From the IMG/VR virus record IMGVR_UViG_3300042881_003994, positions 1 to 20,596 of that record: a stretch of 20,596 nucleotides of DNA; one strand, written 5' to 3'. The notes under the pieces are model-generated. The model saw only the letters and a program-made list of their open reading frames with translations, did no database searches and had not been told where the DNA came from. Below are positions 7,893 to 14,808 of this stretch, piece after piece. Each line of letters begins with the position of its first letter. Positions within the stretch are counted from its first letter, which is position 1. The DNA comes from a virus. Position numbers and translations under genes: made by a program.

Positions 7893-8548
7893 GGCGTGCC
7901 TTTCATGGCCGCGTCGATGGCGTCACGGAATGTTTCTGGGTTGAATGATTCGGTGGCCGGAGAATCAAACCATGTGTCGGAAACGGCCAACCAATCCAGC
8001 CGCGCTTTATCCCTCTGAAGCTCCGCGTTCTTTAGCCTGAGCTGTTCATATTTCCCAAGCTCTCCATGCCCATGTTTAATGGCCGCGAGTTCGCTTTCAA
8101 GGCGTCCAAGTTTTCCCAATAGGTCAGCTTCTCTTTCCCCAGACATACCAAGCAGACGGGCTTGCTCCTCAATTTCGCTAATCAAGTCAATCTCACGGTC
8201 GTCGCGGGACATGAGGAGTAGCTTTTGCCAATAGGCGTTGTCGGCCTCGGCTTTCTCGGCGCGGGCGATGGCCTTAGAGAGCGGCGTGCCTGTGGCGTGG
8301 TTTATTGCACCTTCAAGGTAGCGTATCCTGTCGGCTTGGTTGCCGATCTTCGTTGTTAACCGCTCCACCTCGGCGCGGAGGCGGCGTCGGTCCGCATCTG
8401 CACCAAAGCGCAATCTTTCGGTTTCGGCCAGTTCGCGTTCGAGGGTGCGGGCGAACTCAGGCCAAACAATATCCACCCCGTTCATTGGATAGAGTTCGGC
8501 GTCGGTGCGCGGTGTGTAACTGGTTTTGGGTTGGTCGGGTGGGTTCAT
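7889..8548 (-). CDS. coiled-coil phage protein, 219 aa
   Basis: It opens with the phage-typical phrase YTPRTDAELYP...VWPEFARTLERELAE. A long heptad-like coiled coil follows (about residues 30-185, many Glu/Arg/Leu), and the C-terminus is KARLDWLAVSDTWF...FRDAIDAAMKG. The 'TPRTDAE', 'FARxLERELAE' and 'RDAIDAAM' blocks recur in many phage and prophage proteins of unknown function. It may be a structural or scaffolding-type oligomer; no enzymatic motif is seen. The leader AATAAATAAAAAC before the ATG lacks a Shine-Dalgarno sequence, as in several other uncoupled genes here. Confidence 0.8.
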   Translation of the reverse strand: MNPPDQPKTSYTPRTDAELYPMNGVDIVWPEFARTLERELAETERLRFGADADRRRLRAEVERLTTKIGNQADRIRYLEGAINHATGTPLSKAIARAEKAEADNAYWQKLLLMSRDDREIDLISEIEEQARLLGMSGEREADLLGKLGRLESELAAIKHGHGELGKYEQLRLKNAELQRDKARLDWLAVSDTWFDSPATESFNPETFRDAIDAAMKGTP

Positions 8549-8552
8549 GTTT

Positions 8553-8810
8553 TTATTTATTAAAACTAGCTATCACTGTGTTACCTAAGAACATTACTGC
8601 TGCGTTTATGTGTTTGCATCTGGTGCGTTGAGGGTTGCCGTATTCCACCACTGTCTTTGTCCGGTCCCATTCCTTCTGGCATCGAGTCATAAAGTCGGCG
8701 CAATTACAAGCTCCGTTTGGACAATTCTCGTCTAGCTCAATGGTGTATTTTACGTCCCGGTCGGCGGATTCGCATTCTATCTGCGAGCGTCCAATCAGTT
8801 CACACTTCAT
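8553..8810 (-). CDS. SWIM-type zinc-finger-like small protein, 85 aa
   Basis: The protein carries C35-N-C37 followed after 27 residues by C65-K-H67. This C-x-C...C-x-H pattern is the SWIM zinc-binding motif, found in proteins that bind DNA or other proteins. The middle contains C44 and basic residues. I start it at the ATG at 8810 (MKCELIGRSQ) because that ATG lies at the end of the 59-aa gene before it (11-base overlap). An in-frame ATG at 8855 would add 15 residues inside that gene. It is 4 bases before the coiled-coil gene's ATG region in the opposite reading sense of the operon (its stop is at 8553, after the 8548 start), so it precedes that gene in transcription. Confidence 0.7.
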   Translation of the reverse strand: MKCELIGRSQIECESADRDVKYTIELDENCPNGACNCADFMTRCQKEWDRTKTVVEYGNPQRTRCKHINAAVMFLGNTVIASFNK

Positions 8811-8979
8811 GGCCGGTGTCTGGAATGTAGTGTTCCAATTCGTGAATGCGGGCAATGTTGAGGAGAGCGATAGAGCCCTTTTCCAGCCTTACAAGTGCGT
8901 TGTAAAGATCAGTGGGGTTCTCCGAATGGATGCAGTCCCCGAGCATATGGTTGATTAGTTGGTCAATTTTTGGTTTCAT
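8800..8979 (-). CDS. small hypothetical protein, 59 aa
   Basis: A 59-codon frame beginning MKPKIDQLINHMLGDCIHSE and ending in HELEHYIPDTGHEV. It looks like a compact helical acidic protein; no family is recognised. Its ATG overlaps the HNH gene's stop as ATGA (8976-8979), and its 3' end overlaps the start of the SWIM-like gene by 11 bases. The middle (LYNALVRLEKGSIALLNIARIHELEHY) is a plausible pair of helices. The coupling at both ends is the main support. Confidence 0.7.
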   Translation of the reverse strand: MKPKIDQLINHMLGDCIHSENPTDLYNALVRLEKGSIALLNIARIHELEHYIPDTGHEV

Positions 8980-9293
8980 AATAGGTAGCCTTGTTCCCTA
9001 GCCCAGCTAGGGTGGTTGTGTATGTTAGTGTGGCAGGAACGACAGGTTTGCAGCCATGTCGTTGTTTCGTTGGTCTTAGAGCCTCGGCCTTCTTTGTGGT
9101 GAATGTCCGTGGCTGGTTGGTTGCATATGGCGCAGAAGGGCGACTCCTTCAGGAAAATGCGCCTCAGTTTGGTGTATTCCTTGTTCCTTGCCGATTGCTT
9201 GGAGCTTACTCGTTTCAGCCCCTTGCTCTTCTTCTTCTTCGGCAAGAAGTAGTTTACGCTACTCGCGGGTCGTAATTGTTCTGTCGCCGCCAT
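8976..9293 (-). CDS. HNH endonuclease, 105 aa
   Basis: A second small HNH nuclease, distinct from the one at 6726-7085: C54-x2-C57, then D63-I-H65-H66, then C84-x2-C87-H88 with IHNHP following. This matches the 'CxxC...HHK.GRG...CRSCH..IH' style of phage HNH proteins. A Lys-rich stretch (PKKKKSKGLKR) precedes the domain. I take the ATG at 9293, which overlaps the RecB-like gene by 40 bases; a GTG at 9308 is the alternative. Its stop overlaps the next ATG as ATGA. Two different HNH genes in one replication operon suggest separate tasks in recombination, nicking or packaging. Confidence 0.88.
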   Translation of the reverse strand: MAATEQLRPASSVNYFLPKKKKSKGLKRVSSKQSARNKEYTKLRRIFLKESPFCAICNQPATDIHHKEGRGSKTNETTTWLQTCRSCHTNIHNHPSWAREQGYLL

Positions 9294-10072
9294 AAACGTG
9301 TGAGGCACAGGAAGTCTTTGTAGGACTCCATTAACGCTTCTCGGTCATACTTCACTACGTCAATGCGTCCCGGTTCGGTGGTGGAGATGTAGATGTTCAT
9401 GCAGAGAGCATCCGTGAAGAACAGGTCTTGATAGTGGGCGATGTAGTAGGCCGCAAGTTGCATAGGATGAGTTTCACTGGGGAAGATGGGTTCTTCCGGC
9501 TTCGTCCGCTTGCTCTTCCAGTCCAAGATGCCTTTGCCGTAGGGCGATTCAAACACTACGTCCGTAGTCCCTGCGTAGCCTTGCGTGGCGTTTACAAGAA
9601 CAGTTTCGGCCTTTACTACTTTGATGGACAGACTTTCCAACTTGGCAAAGGCTGGTTCTACTAGCTCAGACAGCATACAGCTACGCTCCTCGTTCAATGC
9701 TACCTCGTGATCGAAGTATTCTTGACCCTTCAGCTTGCCCTCAATGGCCGCGTGAATGGTAGTGCCAAGATCGGCTGCGCCCATGCCATCCTGCTTGGAC
9801 TTCTCCAGCATATTCCTAACGTAGTCCCCCATCTCCTCGCCGGGGTGTGGAGGCATCTGGAAGCAAGTTTCGGCCACCTTGCTCATCTTCCAGCGTTCTA
9901 GGCCGGGGCTTGCCAACATCTTCGTGTAGGCTGTAACTGAGGGCAGGAGCTTCTGCTCCCGTGCGTCCTTTAAGTTGGTCGGTCTCGTGGGGTTCTTGGC
10001 CCCCTTCTTTGTGGCCTGCGTGTGACAGGCTTTGCCGTCGAGTGAATACCAGTGTCCAGATTCTGTGCTCAT
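9254..10072 (-). CDS. RecB/Cas4-like PD-(D/E)XK nuclease, 272 aa
   Basis: The motif order fits the RecB-family exonuclease fold: LPSVTAYTKML (43-53), LGTTIHAAIE with H107 (102-111), E156, then Y-A-G-T-T-D171 and GILDWKSKR with D184 and K186, then a Gln (HPMQLAAYYIAHY, about 207-217). Such proteins cut DNA ends, usually 5'->3', and in phages serve recombination or degradation of host DNA. No four-cysteine iron-sulfur cluster of true Cas4 is evident. I start at the ATG at 10072 because it makes an ATGA overlap with the previous gene; a longer form would begin inside that gene. Neighbours are SSB-like and DnaB-like genes, supporting a replication/recombination role. Confidence 0.85.
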   Translation of the reverse strand: MSTESGHWYSLDGKACHTQATKKGAKNPTRPTNLKDAREQKLLPSVTAYTKMLASPGLERWKMSKVAETCFQMPPHPGEEMGDYVRNMLEKSKQDGMGAADLGTTIHAAIEGKLKGQEYFDHEVALNEERSCMLSELVEPAFAKLESLSIKVVKAETVLVNATQGYAGTTDVVFESPYGKGILDWKSKRTKPEEPIFPSETHPMQLAAYYIAHYQDLFFTDALCMNIYISTTEPGRIDVVKYDREALMESYKDFLCLTRLWRRQNNYDPRVA

Positions 10073-10308
10073 TTCTTGCCCTCCCGTGCGGCTAGCATTG
10101 CGTCGGCAATTTGAAAACATTGTTTGGCTTGGTCTTTGCACGAAATTTCACAAGACCACGGCATACCTGCCAACGCCTGACCTGCTAGGTAGTCGCGCAG
10201 GGTCATGCCACCAAGCCCGTATTCTTGCGAGGACATTGGCATTCCATCGGCCTGCCTTGTAAACATAGGCGAGGGAAACGCCGGTCCTCCGTCGTTAGTG
10301 GTTTTCAT
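10069..10308 (-). CDS. conserved phage protein of unknown function, 79 aa
   Basis: It begins with NDGGPAFPSPMF and contains GMTLRDYLAGQALAGMPW and FQIADAMLAAREGK. This 'GGPAFP...G-M-T-L-R-D-Y-x-A-x-Q-A-L...ADAMLAAR' arrangement is a widespread small phage/prophage protein that I recognise by sight, but its function is not known to me. ATGA overlaps at both ends (10069-10072 and 10305-10308) fix the start and stop within the operon. Confidence 0.85.
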   Translation of the reverse strand: MKTTNDGGPAFPSPMFTRQADGMPMSSQEYGLGGMTLRDYLAGQALAGMPWSCEISCKDQAKQCFQIADAMLAAREGKK

Positions 10309-10481
10309 GGTTGTTTGTTTTTTTCTAGGTCTGCTGAGATTTCTTTACTAAGAGCCGCAAGTTTTTGCAACTGCTCATGGAGCACATCGACTCCCTGTTC
10401 TTTTCCGTAAAGCCCTACAAACTCACAGGCTCCTAAGAGTCTGCCTAGAGAGTGGGCCATTAAGTAGTCGTTTTTGTTCAT
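10305..10481 (-). CDS. small helical hypothetical protein, 58 aa
   Basis: Fifty-eight codons starting MNKNDYLMAHSLGRLLGACE, predicted almost fully helical, with a heptad-like second half (VLHEQLQKLAALSKEISADLEKN). No known family. The stop overlaps the next ATG as ATGA. It starts after an 80-base spacer, with an AT-rich leader (CTTAAATAAAC) and no Shine-Dalgarno sequence. The amphipathic pattern suggests a small oligomer. Confidence 0.7.
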   Translation of the reverse strand: MNKNDYLMAHSLGRLLGACEFVGLYGKEQGVDVLHEQLQKLAALSKEISADLEKNKQP

Positions 10482-10561
10482 GTTTATTTAAGTGACCGCG
10501 TATTTTCGCACGCCCACGGTCGGGCTCGGAGGGTCTGGTTTACGTCGATACCGGCGACAAA

Positions 10562-11116
10562 TTAGTAAGGCTGTTCTTCGGAGGTCTCAATGACATCTTC
10601 TGGAGCCAAGTTTCCAGATTGGAGCTTCTGGGCTAGCCGGATGAGCATGGATGCGGTTTGCCACAATGAGTTCTCGTCGATATGGACACCACTCGGAATA
10701 AGGATATCCACAGCCTTGTTGATAGCCATGCCTACCGTTACGCCCTCAATCCGGCTGCTTTGGGTGTATGGTGTGGGCATTCCCGTAACGGTTGGGGCGG
10801 GCGCGGATTGCGTTGCCTCGCCTACTGGACTTATAATTGACTTATCCCCTAGACTTACTTGCGGCTTCCCTTGGAAGTCGTCGCCGCGCTTGATGCCCAT
10901 GCCGCCGAATTTAACGAGCTTACCTTCCAGCGGGCTGAGATCGCGGGAGAACGAGGTGGCGGAGACTTCTACGCCATCCCCTGACAGGTTGGCTTTGTAG
11001 AAAGTCTTGCCGGTTTTCGTGCTCACGGCTTTGCAGCCGCTCACATTTGCTTGGAAGGTGCCGGAAAAGAAAGTTCCCGGTGCCGTGTTCGCTAGTTCTT
11101 GGAGTGTCTTATTCAT
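10562..11116 (-). CDS. probable single-stranded DNA-binding protein (SSB-like), 184 aa
   Basis: Residues about 15-95 alternate short beta-like stretches with glycines (FFSGTFQANVSGCKAVSTKT, FYKANLSGDGVEVSATSF, GKLVKFGGMGI, VSLGDKSII). This suggests an OB-fold. A Pro/Thr-rich linker and a helical region (GMAINKAVDILIPSG..., about 125-165) follow, and the C-terminus is acidic and ends in a Pro-aromatic pair (ETSEEQPY), as SSB tails do. It sits between the helicase side and the RecB-like nuclease. The function is inferred from fold pattern, tail and context; a direct SSB family match was not confirmed. Its ATG overlaps the previous gene's stop by 8 bases. Confidence 0.6.
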   Translation of the reverse strand: MNKTLQELANTAPGTFFSGTFQANVSGCKAVSTKTGKTFYKANLSGDGVEVSATSFSRDLSPLEGKLVKFGGMGIKRGDDFQGKPQVSLGDKSIISPVGEATQSAPAPTVTGMPTPYTQSSRIEGVTVGMAINKAVDILIPSGVHIDENSLWQTASMLIRLAQKLQSGNLAPEDVIETSEEQPY

Positions 11117-11381
11117 TGTTTTTTAGGTTCTTGAGTTCTTCGCAGATTCTACGAAAAGAGTTCTTGGCTTGTTGGCTGGTGATACCCAGCTCAGCGTAAA
11201 TGGCTTCCCAAGGGCAACCTTGGAGGCCGCGCCTGTATTCATACATCTCGTCACCGTCAACGATGTGGCCTACCTCTGGGTGGTCAACGAGCATGAAGTC
11301 GCCGTCAATATGGCAGTAGTCCGTGGGGAGAACAGTCTCCCCGATTCCTAGCAGTCGTGTGTTGTCTATATTTATGTGCAT
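11109..11381 (-). CDS. small protein with C-terminal helix-turn-helix-like segment, 90 aa
   Basis: The ATG at 11381 (MHINIDNTRLLG) sits 5 bases after the stop of the 57-aa gene and is preferred over the GTG at 11408, which lies within that gene. The middle is acidic (DYCHIDGDFMLVDHPEVGHI). The end (CPWEAIYAELGITSQQAKNSFRRICEEL) has the spacing of a sigma-like helix-turn-helix. It may bind DNA or regulate the operon; no family is certain. It overlaps the SSB-like gene by 8 bases. Confidence 0.65.
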   Translation of the reverse strand: MHINIDNTRLLGIGETVLPTDYCHIDGDFMLVDHPEVGHIVDGDEMYEYRRGLQGCPWEAIYAELGITSQQAKNSFRRICEELKNLKNNE

Positions 11382-11386
11382 CTGTT

Positions 11387-11560
11387 TTAGGTTTCGTGGA
11401 ATATCCACGTTGTTTCTTTATCTACCCGAAGCACCGAGAAAGGCCTATTGATTAACTCCTGTCGAGCTATTTCTTCTTTTTTTTCTTCAACTTTTGCAAC
11501 TGGCTTCTCGGTAGCCTTTTCTATGCTAATTTCGTTGCCGAAAAGATCGTATTGCTTCAT
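11387..11560 (-). CDS. small protein with N-terminal clamp-binding-like motif, 57 aa
   Basis: It starts MKQYDLFGNEISIEKATEKP. The QYDLF at residues 3-7 fits the bacterial sliding-clamp binding pattern (Q-x-x-L-F), here almost at the N-terminus. The rest is Lys/Glu-rich and probably disordered or helical until a hydrophobic end (FSVLRVDKETTWIF). The ATG overlaps the helicase stop as ATGA (11557-11560); a longer frame from 11581 would begin inside the helicase gene. Positioned between helicase and SSB-like genes, it could be a clamp-binding helper of replication. That role is inferred from one short motif. Confidence 0.7.
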   Translation of the reverse strand: MKQYDLFGNEISIEKATEKPVAKVEEKKEEIARQELINRPFSVLRVDKETTWIFHET

Positions 11561-12816
11561 GCCTGTTCCTCGAAAAACCAAGTGTGGGGAGCGAAGTATT
11601 TGATGCGAGAATAGGCCAGTGGTCCATCCCTGAGCTTCAGTTGGAGAAGTTCGTAGTCATAGGTCGATTGCCCTAGCTCCTGCACGTTTCCAGTGTGGCT
11701 CTTGCTGGGCCGGTGGAGCGCAATGACTCTGTGCGCGTCCTCCTCAATAGACCCAGCATCACGGAAGTCGCTCCTAGTTGGCGCACGATCTTCCCGTTCG
11801 TTGGAGCGGTTGAGTTGAGCCGCGACCATTAACACGCATCCAAGGGTTTTGCGGAGCGGTATCATGGCTTTAGACAACTGCCCCATGCGTTCGTAGGCTG
11901 AGCCATCGGTGCCCCTGATTAGCCCGAGGTAGTCAATGATTACTAGCTGAGGCTTCCAGCTTGCGGCCAATAGACGACAGCGAGATTCGATTTGGCCAAC
12001 AGTCATATCCTTGTCGAACACTCGGAGGTGTTGCTCCCCTAGTCGCTTTAGGGCTTTGAAATACTCCTGCTGCCTATCGCTCATCTCTTGGTTGATTTGC
12101 CGCAAATTCACCTTGCTGCGCTGTCCCGCGATTTGCTTAACGACAGCCCCGGCTGATGTTTCCAACGTAAAGTAGGCCACTCGAAGCCCCCGGTTGAGGT
12201 TGTGGCTGGCAATTTGGCTCATAAACGACGACTTACCTATCGAAGTCCGCGCCCCCACCACCACATATTCATGCGCTTCCATAGGCGAAGCCAACTTATC
12301 GAAGCTAGGCAGGCCGGTGGTTACTAGGTCGCGGTTGTCCCGAGTCCCCGCAATTTCCTGTTCAGCCCAAAGTTTAACCTCAGTGATCAGTTGGGTAAGA
12401 CTCGGAGCCTCCGATTCTGTGGGTTTTAAGTGGGTTTGCAGCCCTTCCACGAGTGTTGACACCTCCTCAGCCTTCCCGCCCCGTAAAACGCACGCAATCG
12501 TGTCCTGTAACGCTGGTTTAAGGGTGGCCAACTGTCCCTCCCATATCAGGCTTTTAAGGGCTTTACGTCCGGTGACTGAGCTTTGGCAGGCTTTCTCCGC
12601 CGCAAATAGCTCATCCGCTGGGCACTTATCGCCCAAAGCTAGGTAAACTGAGTTGCAATCTGTGAGTTGAGCCTTGCTTCTCAGCCCCACAAGGGTCTGC
12701 CAGAGGGTGCGGTGGGCGTTGCCGAACGCCGCGTTCGATAGTCCCTGCGCTATGCCATCGTCTATGAGTTCGGGGCAAGCTAGGCAAGCCCCTATGAATA
12801 TGCTTTCTTTGTTCAT
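11557..12816 (-). CDS. DnaB-type replicative helicase, 419 aa
   Basis: The RecA-like core is clear. Walker A is GARTSIGKS (residues 188-196), the catalytic-type FTLE is at 216-219, and Walker B is LVIIDYLG (291-298). AQLNR (333-337) and FRDAGSIEEDA (351-361) match the H3 and H4 DnaB motifs. The N-terminal 100 residues fit the small helical DnaB primase/loader-binding domain (CPELIDDGI, FGNAHRTLWQ). It would unwind DNA at the phage fork, 5'->3' as in the family; no phage primase gene was recognised in the window. ATG is coupled to the preceding AEACG-family gene (ATGA, 12813-12816). Confidence 0.95.
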   Translation of the reverse strand: MNKESIFIGACLACPELIDDGIAQGLSNAAFGNAHRTLWQTLVGLRSKAQLTDCNSVYLALGDKCPADELFAAEKACQSSVTGRKALKSLIWEGQLATLKPALQDTIACVLRGGKAEEVSTLVEGLQTHLKPTESEAPSLTQLITEVKLWAEQEIAGTRDNRDLVTTGLPSFDKLASPMEAHEYVVVGARTSIGKSSFMSQIASHNLNRGLRVAYFTLETSAGAVVKQIAGQRSKVNLRQINQEMSDRQQEYFKALKRLGEQHLRVFDKDMTVGQIESRCRLLAASWKPQLVIIDYLGLIRGTDGSAYERMGQLSKAMIPLRKTLGCVLMVAAQLNRSNEREDRAPTRSDFRDAGSIEEDAHRVIALHRPSKSHTGNVQELGQSTYDYELLQLKLRDGPLAYSRIKYFAPHTWFFEEQA

Positions 12817-13133
12817 TTGTCATCCTCCCATAACCCTAATGTTTCAAGAAAAGCGCGAGCCCGTTGGGCGGCGGTTGCCGTTTCCGGCCAACACCCTGCG
12901 ACTGTGCAAATATTGCGCAAAATTGAGATATAACCCTGTTTGTCTCTAACACTGAGAGTGTTCTCCGCCTCGTGCATGGCATTGAGGTCGGTGAGGTAGT
13001 CGGGCAATGCAATCCAGTCGTCAGCATAACCACATCCCTTGAAGCGGGCTTTGGGATGCACTCCTTTCGTGCCTTTAACGTCTGTCCATCCACACGCTTC
13101 CGCGATGGCGATTCGTTGTTTTTCTTTGTTCAT
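12813..13133 (-). CDS. AEACG-family small phage protein (paralog 1), 106 aa
   Basis: It begins MNKEKQRIAIAEACGW and contains LPDYLTDLNAMHEAENTL and TAAQRARAFLETLGLWEDD. This 'RIAIAEACG...PDYLxDLNAMxEAE...AAQRAxAFLxTxxxWE' layout is a small phage family that I know only as hypothetical. A second copy lies at 13835-14179; the two share the N-terminus, the DYLxDLNAM block and the C-terminal AAQRA helix but differ in the middle. Both are ATGA-coupled. The role is unknown; the position directly before the helicase suggests a replication or DNA-processing accessory function. Confidence 0.85.
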   Translation of the reverse strand: MNKEKQRIAIAEACGWTDVKGTKGVHPKARFKGCGYADDWIALPDYLTDLNAMHEAENTLSVRDKQGYISILRNICTVAGCWPETATAAQRARAFLETLGLWEDDK

Positions 13134-13420
13134 TTCTTTATTTTGTAGCTAACATTATCTAACGTGGGTGAGTGATTGTCTTTGTTGGCCTTAACCAAAC
13201 GATCAACAGAGGGCAGGCTTAGGCTGTGTATCTTACACAAATCTTTACGGCTAAGCCCCTTTCGCCAGTCTTGCACAACGGCTAAAGCTTTCTGGGCATC
13301 AATCCTAGGCCGTGAGGCAAACTCCCGGCTCTTACCCTGTGCAATGGGGTTGTCCGCAAATCGTTTGTAGTATTTTCCCATCAAAAATCTGACGGAAGCC
13401 ATCGTTTCTGATATGTTCAT
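13130..13420 (-). CDS. small helix-turn-helix protein, 96 aa
   Basis: The ATG at 13420 (MNISETMASVRFLMGKYYKR) makes an ATGA overlap with the previous gene and is preferred over the in-frame ATG at 13447, which lies inside that gene. The middle is basic (SREFASRPRIDAQKALAVVQ). The segment GLSRKDLCKIHSLSLPSVDRLVK looks like a helix-turn-helix (about residues 55-77). The end is polar and basic. It is likely a DNA-binding protein; target unknown. It is one of a run of small DNA-binding-like proteins ahead of the helicase. Confidence 0.7.
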   Translation of the reverse strand: MNISETMASVRFLMGKYYKRFADNPIAQGKSREFASRPRIDAQKALAVVQDWRKGLSRKDLCKIHSLSLPSVDRLVKANKDNHSPTLDNVSYKIKK

Positions 13421-13656
13421 AGAGGTTTGACTCCGTTCTTTCGGCAATGCACTTGGATTGCGGCCCTACTTACGCCTAGCTCCTTACCGATTTGCTTAAT
13501 GGGCATACCACTTTTTCGCATTTCGAGAATAGCGAAAATCGTTTTGGCTGAGAGCTTGTTCGTTTTCCGGTCTTCTTCAATTGGTCCCCCACCCTCGCGC
13601 ATAAGGCGCGGGGCATGGCGAAAGATTAGGTCTAGGCATATACTTGCTGTGCTCAT
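13417..13656 (-). CDS. small helix-turn-helix protein, 79 aa
   Basis: The C-terminal half reads LSAKTIFAILEMRKSGMPIKQIGKELGVSRAAIQVHCRKNG. This matches a resolvase/Hin-type or sigma-type helix-turn-helix, with IGKELGVSRAAIQVHCRK as the recognition unit. The N-terminal 35 residues have no clear motif. No recombinase catalytic domain is attached, so it is more probably a small regulator or accessory DNA binder. ATGA overlaps exist at both ends (13417-13420, 13653-13656). Confidence 0.8.
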   Translation of the reverse strand: MSTASICLDLIFRHAPRLMREGGGPIEEDRKTNKLSAKTIFAILEMRKSGMPIKQIGKELGVSRAAIQVHCRKNGVKPL

Positions 13657-13838
13657 CGTGGTCCTTCGTTTAGATAGGTTTCGGTAGCCAATGTGTCGTC
13701 GTGATTCATGCGGTCTAGCTCGGTCTGTATCTCACTTATCAGATTTTCCAATGGACCACCAAATCCGTTCCCGTGATCTTGCCATAAAATATCTAGCGCG
13801 GAAGATAAATGGTTTTTTAGTTGGTCGCGTGTGCTCAT
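13653..13838 (-). CDS. small hypothetical protein, 61 aa
   Basis: It begins MSTRDQLKNHLSSALDILWQ and is acidic and helical, with a Gly-rich turn (DHGNGFGG) in the middle. No family is recognised. The ATG at 13838 overlaps the stop of AEACG paralog 2 as ATGA; the in-frame ATG at 13853 lies inside that gene. Its own stop overlaps the next ATG in the same way, so it is well supported as a gene despite its size. Confidence 0.7.
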   Translation of the reverse strand: MSTRDQLKNHLSSALDILWQDHGNGFGGPLENLISEIQTELDRMNHDDTLATETYLNEGPR

Positions 13839-14179
13839 GCTTCCTCCTCCCATTTGTCAATCGTGCGAAGAAAAGCCTCGGCGCGTTGGGCGGCAGTGGC
13901 GTGGACGATAGCGCATCGCATCTCGGGTTGGCCGTGCGCTAACCATAGCCATCCGCGAAAGGCGGCTTCTCTATCGTCCCGCAACACTTCCTCCGCCTCA
14001 TTCATCGCGTTGAGGTCGTGGAGATAGTCGGGGATAAACACTAATTCACCGTTTTCAAATCCAGTGAATCCATGTACATCTCCGCCCTCTTCTTCGTATT
14101 CTTTAATCCAGCGATTATCGAATGGGCCTACAATCCCGCACGCTTCCGCGATGGCGATACGTTGTTTTTCAGGTTTCAT
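13835..14179 (-). CDS. AEACG-family small phage protein (paralog 2), 114 aa
   Basis: It starts MKPEKQRIAIAEACGIVGPF at the ATG at 14179, which overlaps the preceding stop as ATGA; the longer frame from 14242 lies inside the preceding gene. It shares the PDYLHDLNAMNEAEEVL block and the HATAAQRAEAFLRTIDKWEEE end with the paralog at 12813-13133, but carries a different acidic insert in its middle (KEYEEEGGDVHGFTGF). The two copies flank three small genes, two of them helix-turn-helix-like. Likely origin is duplication within the phage lineage; function unknown. Confidence 0.85.
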   Translation of the reverse strand: MKPEKQRIAIAEACGIVGPFDNRWIKEYEEEGGDVHGFTGFENGELVFIPDYLHDLNAMNEAEEVLRDDREAAFRGWLWLAHGQPEMRCAIVHATAAQRAEAFLRTIDKWEEEA

Positions 14180-14409
14180 TTTGTTTTGTTTTGGTAGAGG
14201 TAGTGTCTTGCTAGGTGGAGCGGTGCTCCGTGGTCTCGGCAAAGCTCTCGAAGCGTTTTCTGTGCTTTGAATAGGTCCGCCACTTTCATTGCGGCCCAGC
14301 CTCTCTTGGTAGGCAATCTATTTCTGGTCTTAACGACTGTTTCTTTAGGCATTAAGACGGTTTGGGCATTATCAATGCCTGTTTGTTGAGGTGTTATTTC
14401 TTGGTTCAT
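14176..14409 (-). CDS. small basic protein, possible DNA-binding, 77 aa; first gene of the replication operon
   Basis: The first 22 residues are polar and probably flexible (MNQEITPQQTGIDNAQ). A basic region follows (VVKTRNRLPTKRGWAAMKVAD), then a helical end (LFKAQKTLRELCRDHGAPLHLARHYLYQN) with helix-turn-helix-like spacing. It is the first gene after the 480-base gene-free stretch and starts the coupled series. Its leader carries a strong stem with five Ts (14424-14445) only 15 bases before the ATG and has no Shine-Dalgarno sequence, so its expression might be controlled there. Confidence 0.65.
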   Translation of the reverse strand: MNQEITPQQTGIDNAQTVLMPKETVVKTRNRLPTKRGWAAMKVADLFKAQKTLRELCRDHGAPLHLARHYLYQNKTK

Positions 14410-14423
14410 GTTTAAATGAGGCG

Positions 14424-14445
14424 AAAAACCCCCTTTAAGGGGTTT
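14424..14445 (-). terminator. terminator-like hairpin in the leader of the replication operon
   Basis: On the minus strand the order is AAACCCC, loop TTAAAG, GGGGTTT, continuing as TTTTT then CGCC. A 7-bp stem followed by a T-tract is the form of an intrinsic terminator. It lies only about 15 bases before the ATG at 14409, so it would stop transcripts before the operon or act as an attenuator. A similar hairpin at 14704-14717 lacks the T-tract. Confidence 0.55.
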
Positions 14446-14703
14446 CCCGCATTTTTGTTTCTTGTTTTGACGCCGCTACGCAATTCGCGGCTAGGTAAGC
14501 TCCCCGGCGATAGACAAAAGAGGGTTCCATGGGCCAAAGGGCTTAGAGGCTTTTTCCCGCTCGCTGATTCCCTTAAAAGTATCAAGGTTTCGGAATTCCG
14601 TGCTCCCCGTGTGATGAGCAAAAATATGGGCCCCATGCCAGCAGTCTCGATCCCTAAAGTTGACTGATGGGCTTAATGGAAATTCCTAGCGAACTGAGTG
14701 TGT

Positions 14704-14717
14704 CCCCGCTTAAGGGG
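14704..14717. repeat. small hairpin, CCCC-GCTTAA-GGGG
   Basis: The stem CCCC/GGGG with loop GCTTAA repeats the pattern of the hairpin at 14429-14442 (CCCC-CTTTAA-GGGG). Both read ACCCCTTAA on the minus strand. No T-tract follows this copy. The pair may be operator sites or an RNA signal; with four base pairs it could also be chance. Confidence 0.35.
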
Positions 14718-14771
14718 TCCGGTGGTAGTTGCCTTATACGCCCCCGGAACGGTGCGCTTCTTTTTCTGGGC

Positions 14772-14808
14772 AAAAAAGTGCCCCAAGGTGGAACAAGCAC
14801 CAAGGGGC
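14772..14808 (-). terminator. intrinsic terminator of the lysis-side operon
   Basis: On the minus strand, GCCCC (14804-14808) pairs with GGGGC (14780-14784) and GGTG (14798-14801) with CACC (14787-14790) across a symmetric TT/TT internal loop, with loop CTTGTTC. After AC the sequence continues TTTTTT. A GC-rich stem followed by six Ts fits Rho-independent termination, 80-110 bases after the stop of the 112-aa gene at 14890. Confidence 0.7.

Noticed and set aside
14412-14667. ORFs of 74 and 83 codons in the gene-free region
   Set aside because: Composition is noise-like (Ser/Leu/Arg/Pro runs), frames cross terminator-like hairpins, no coupling or leader; treated as non-coding.
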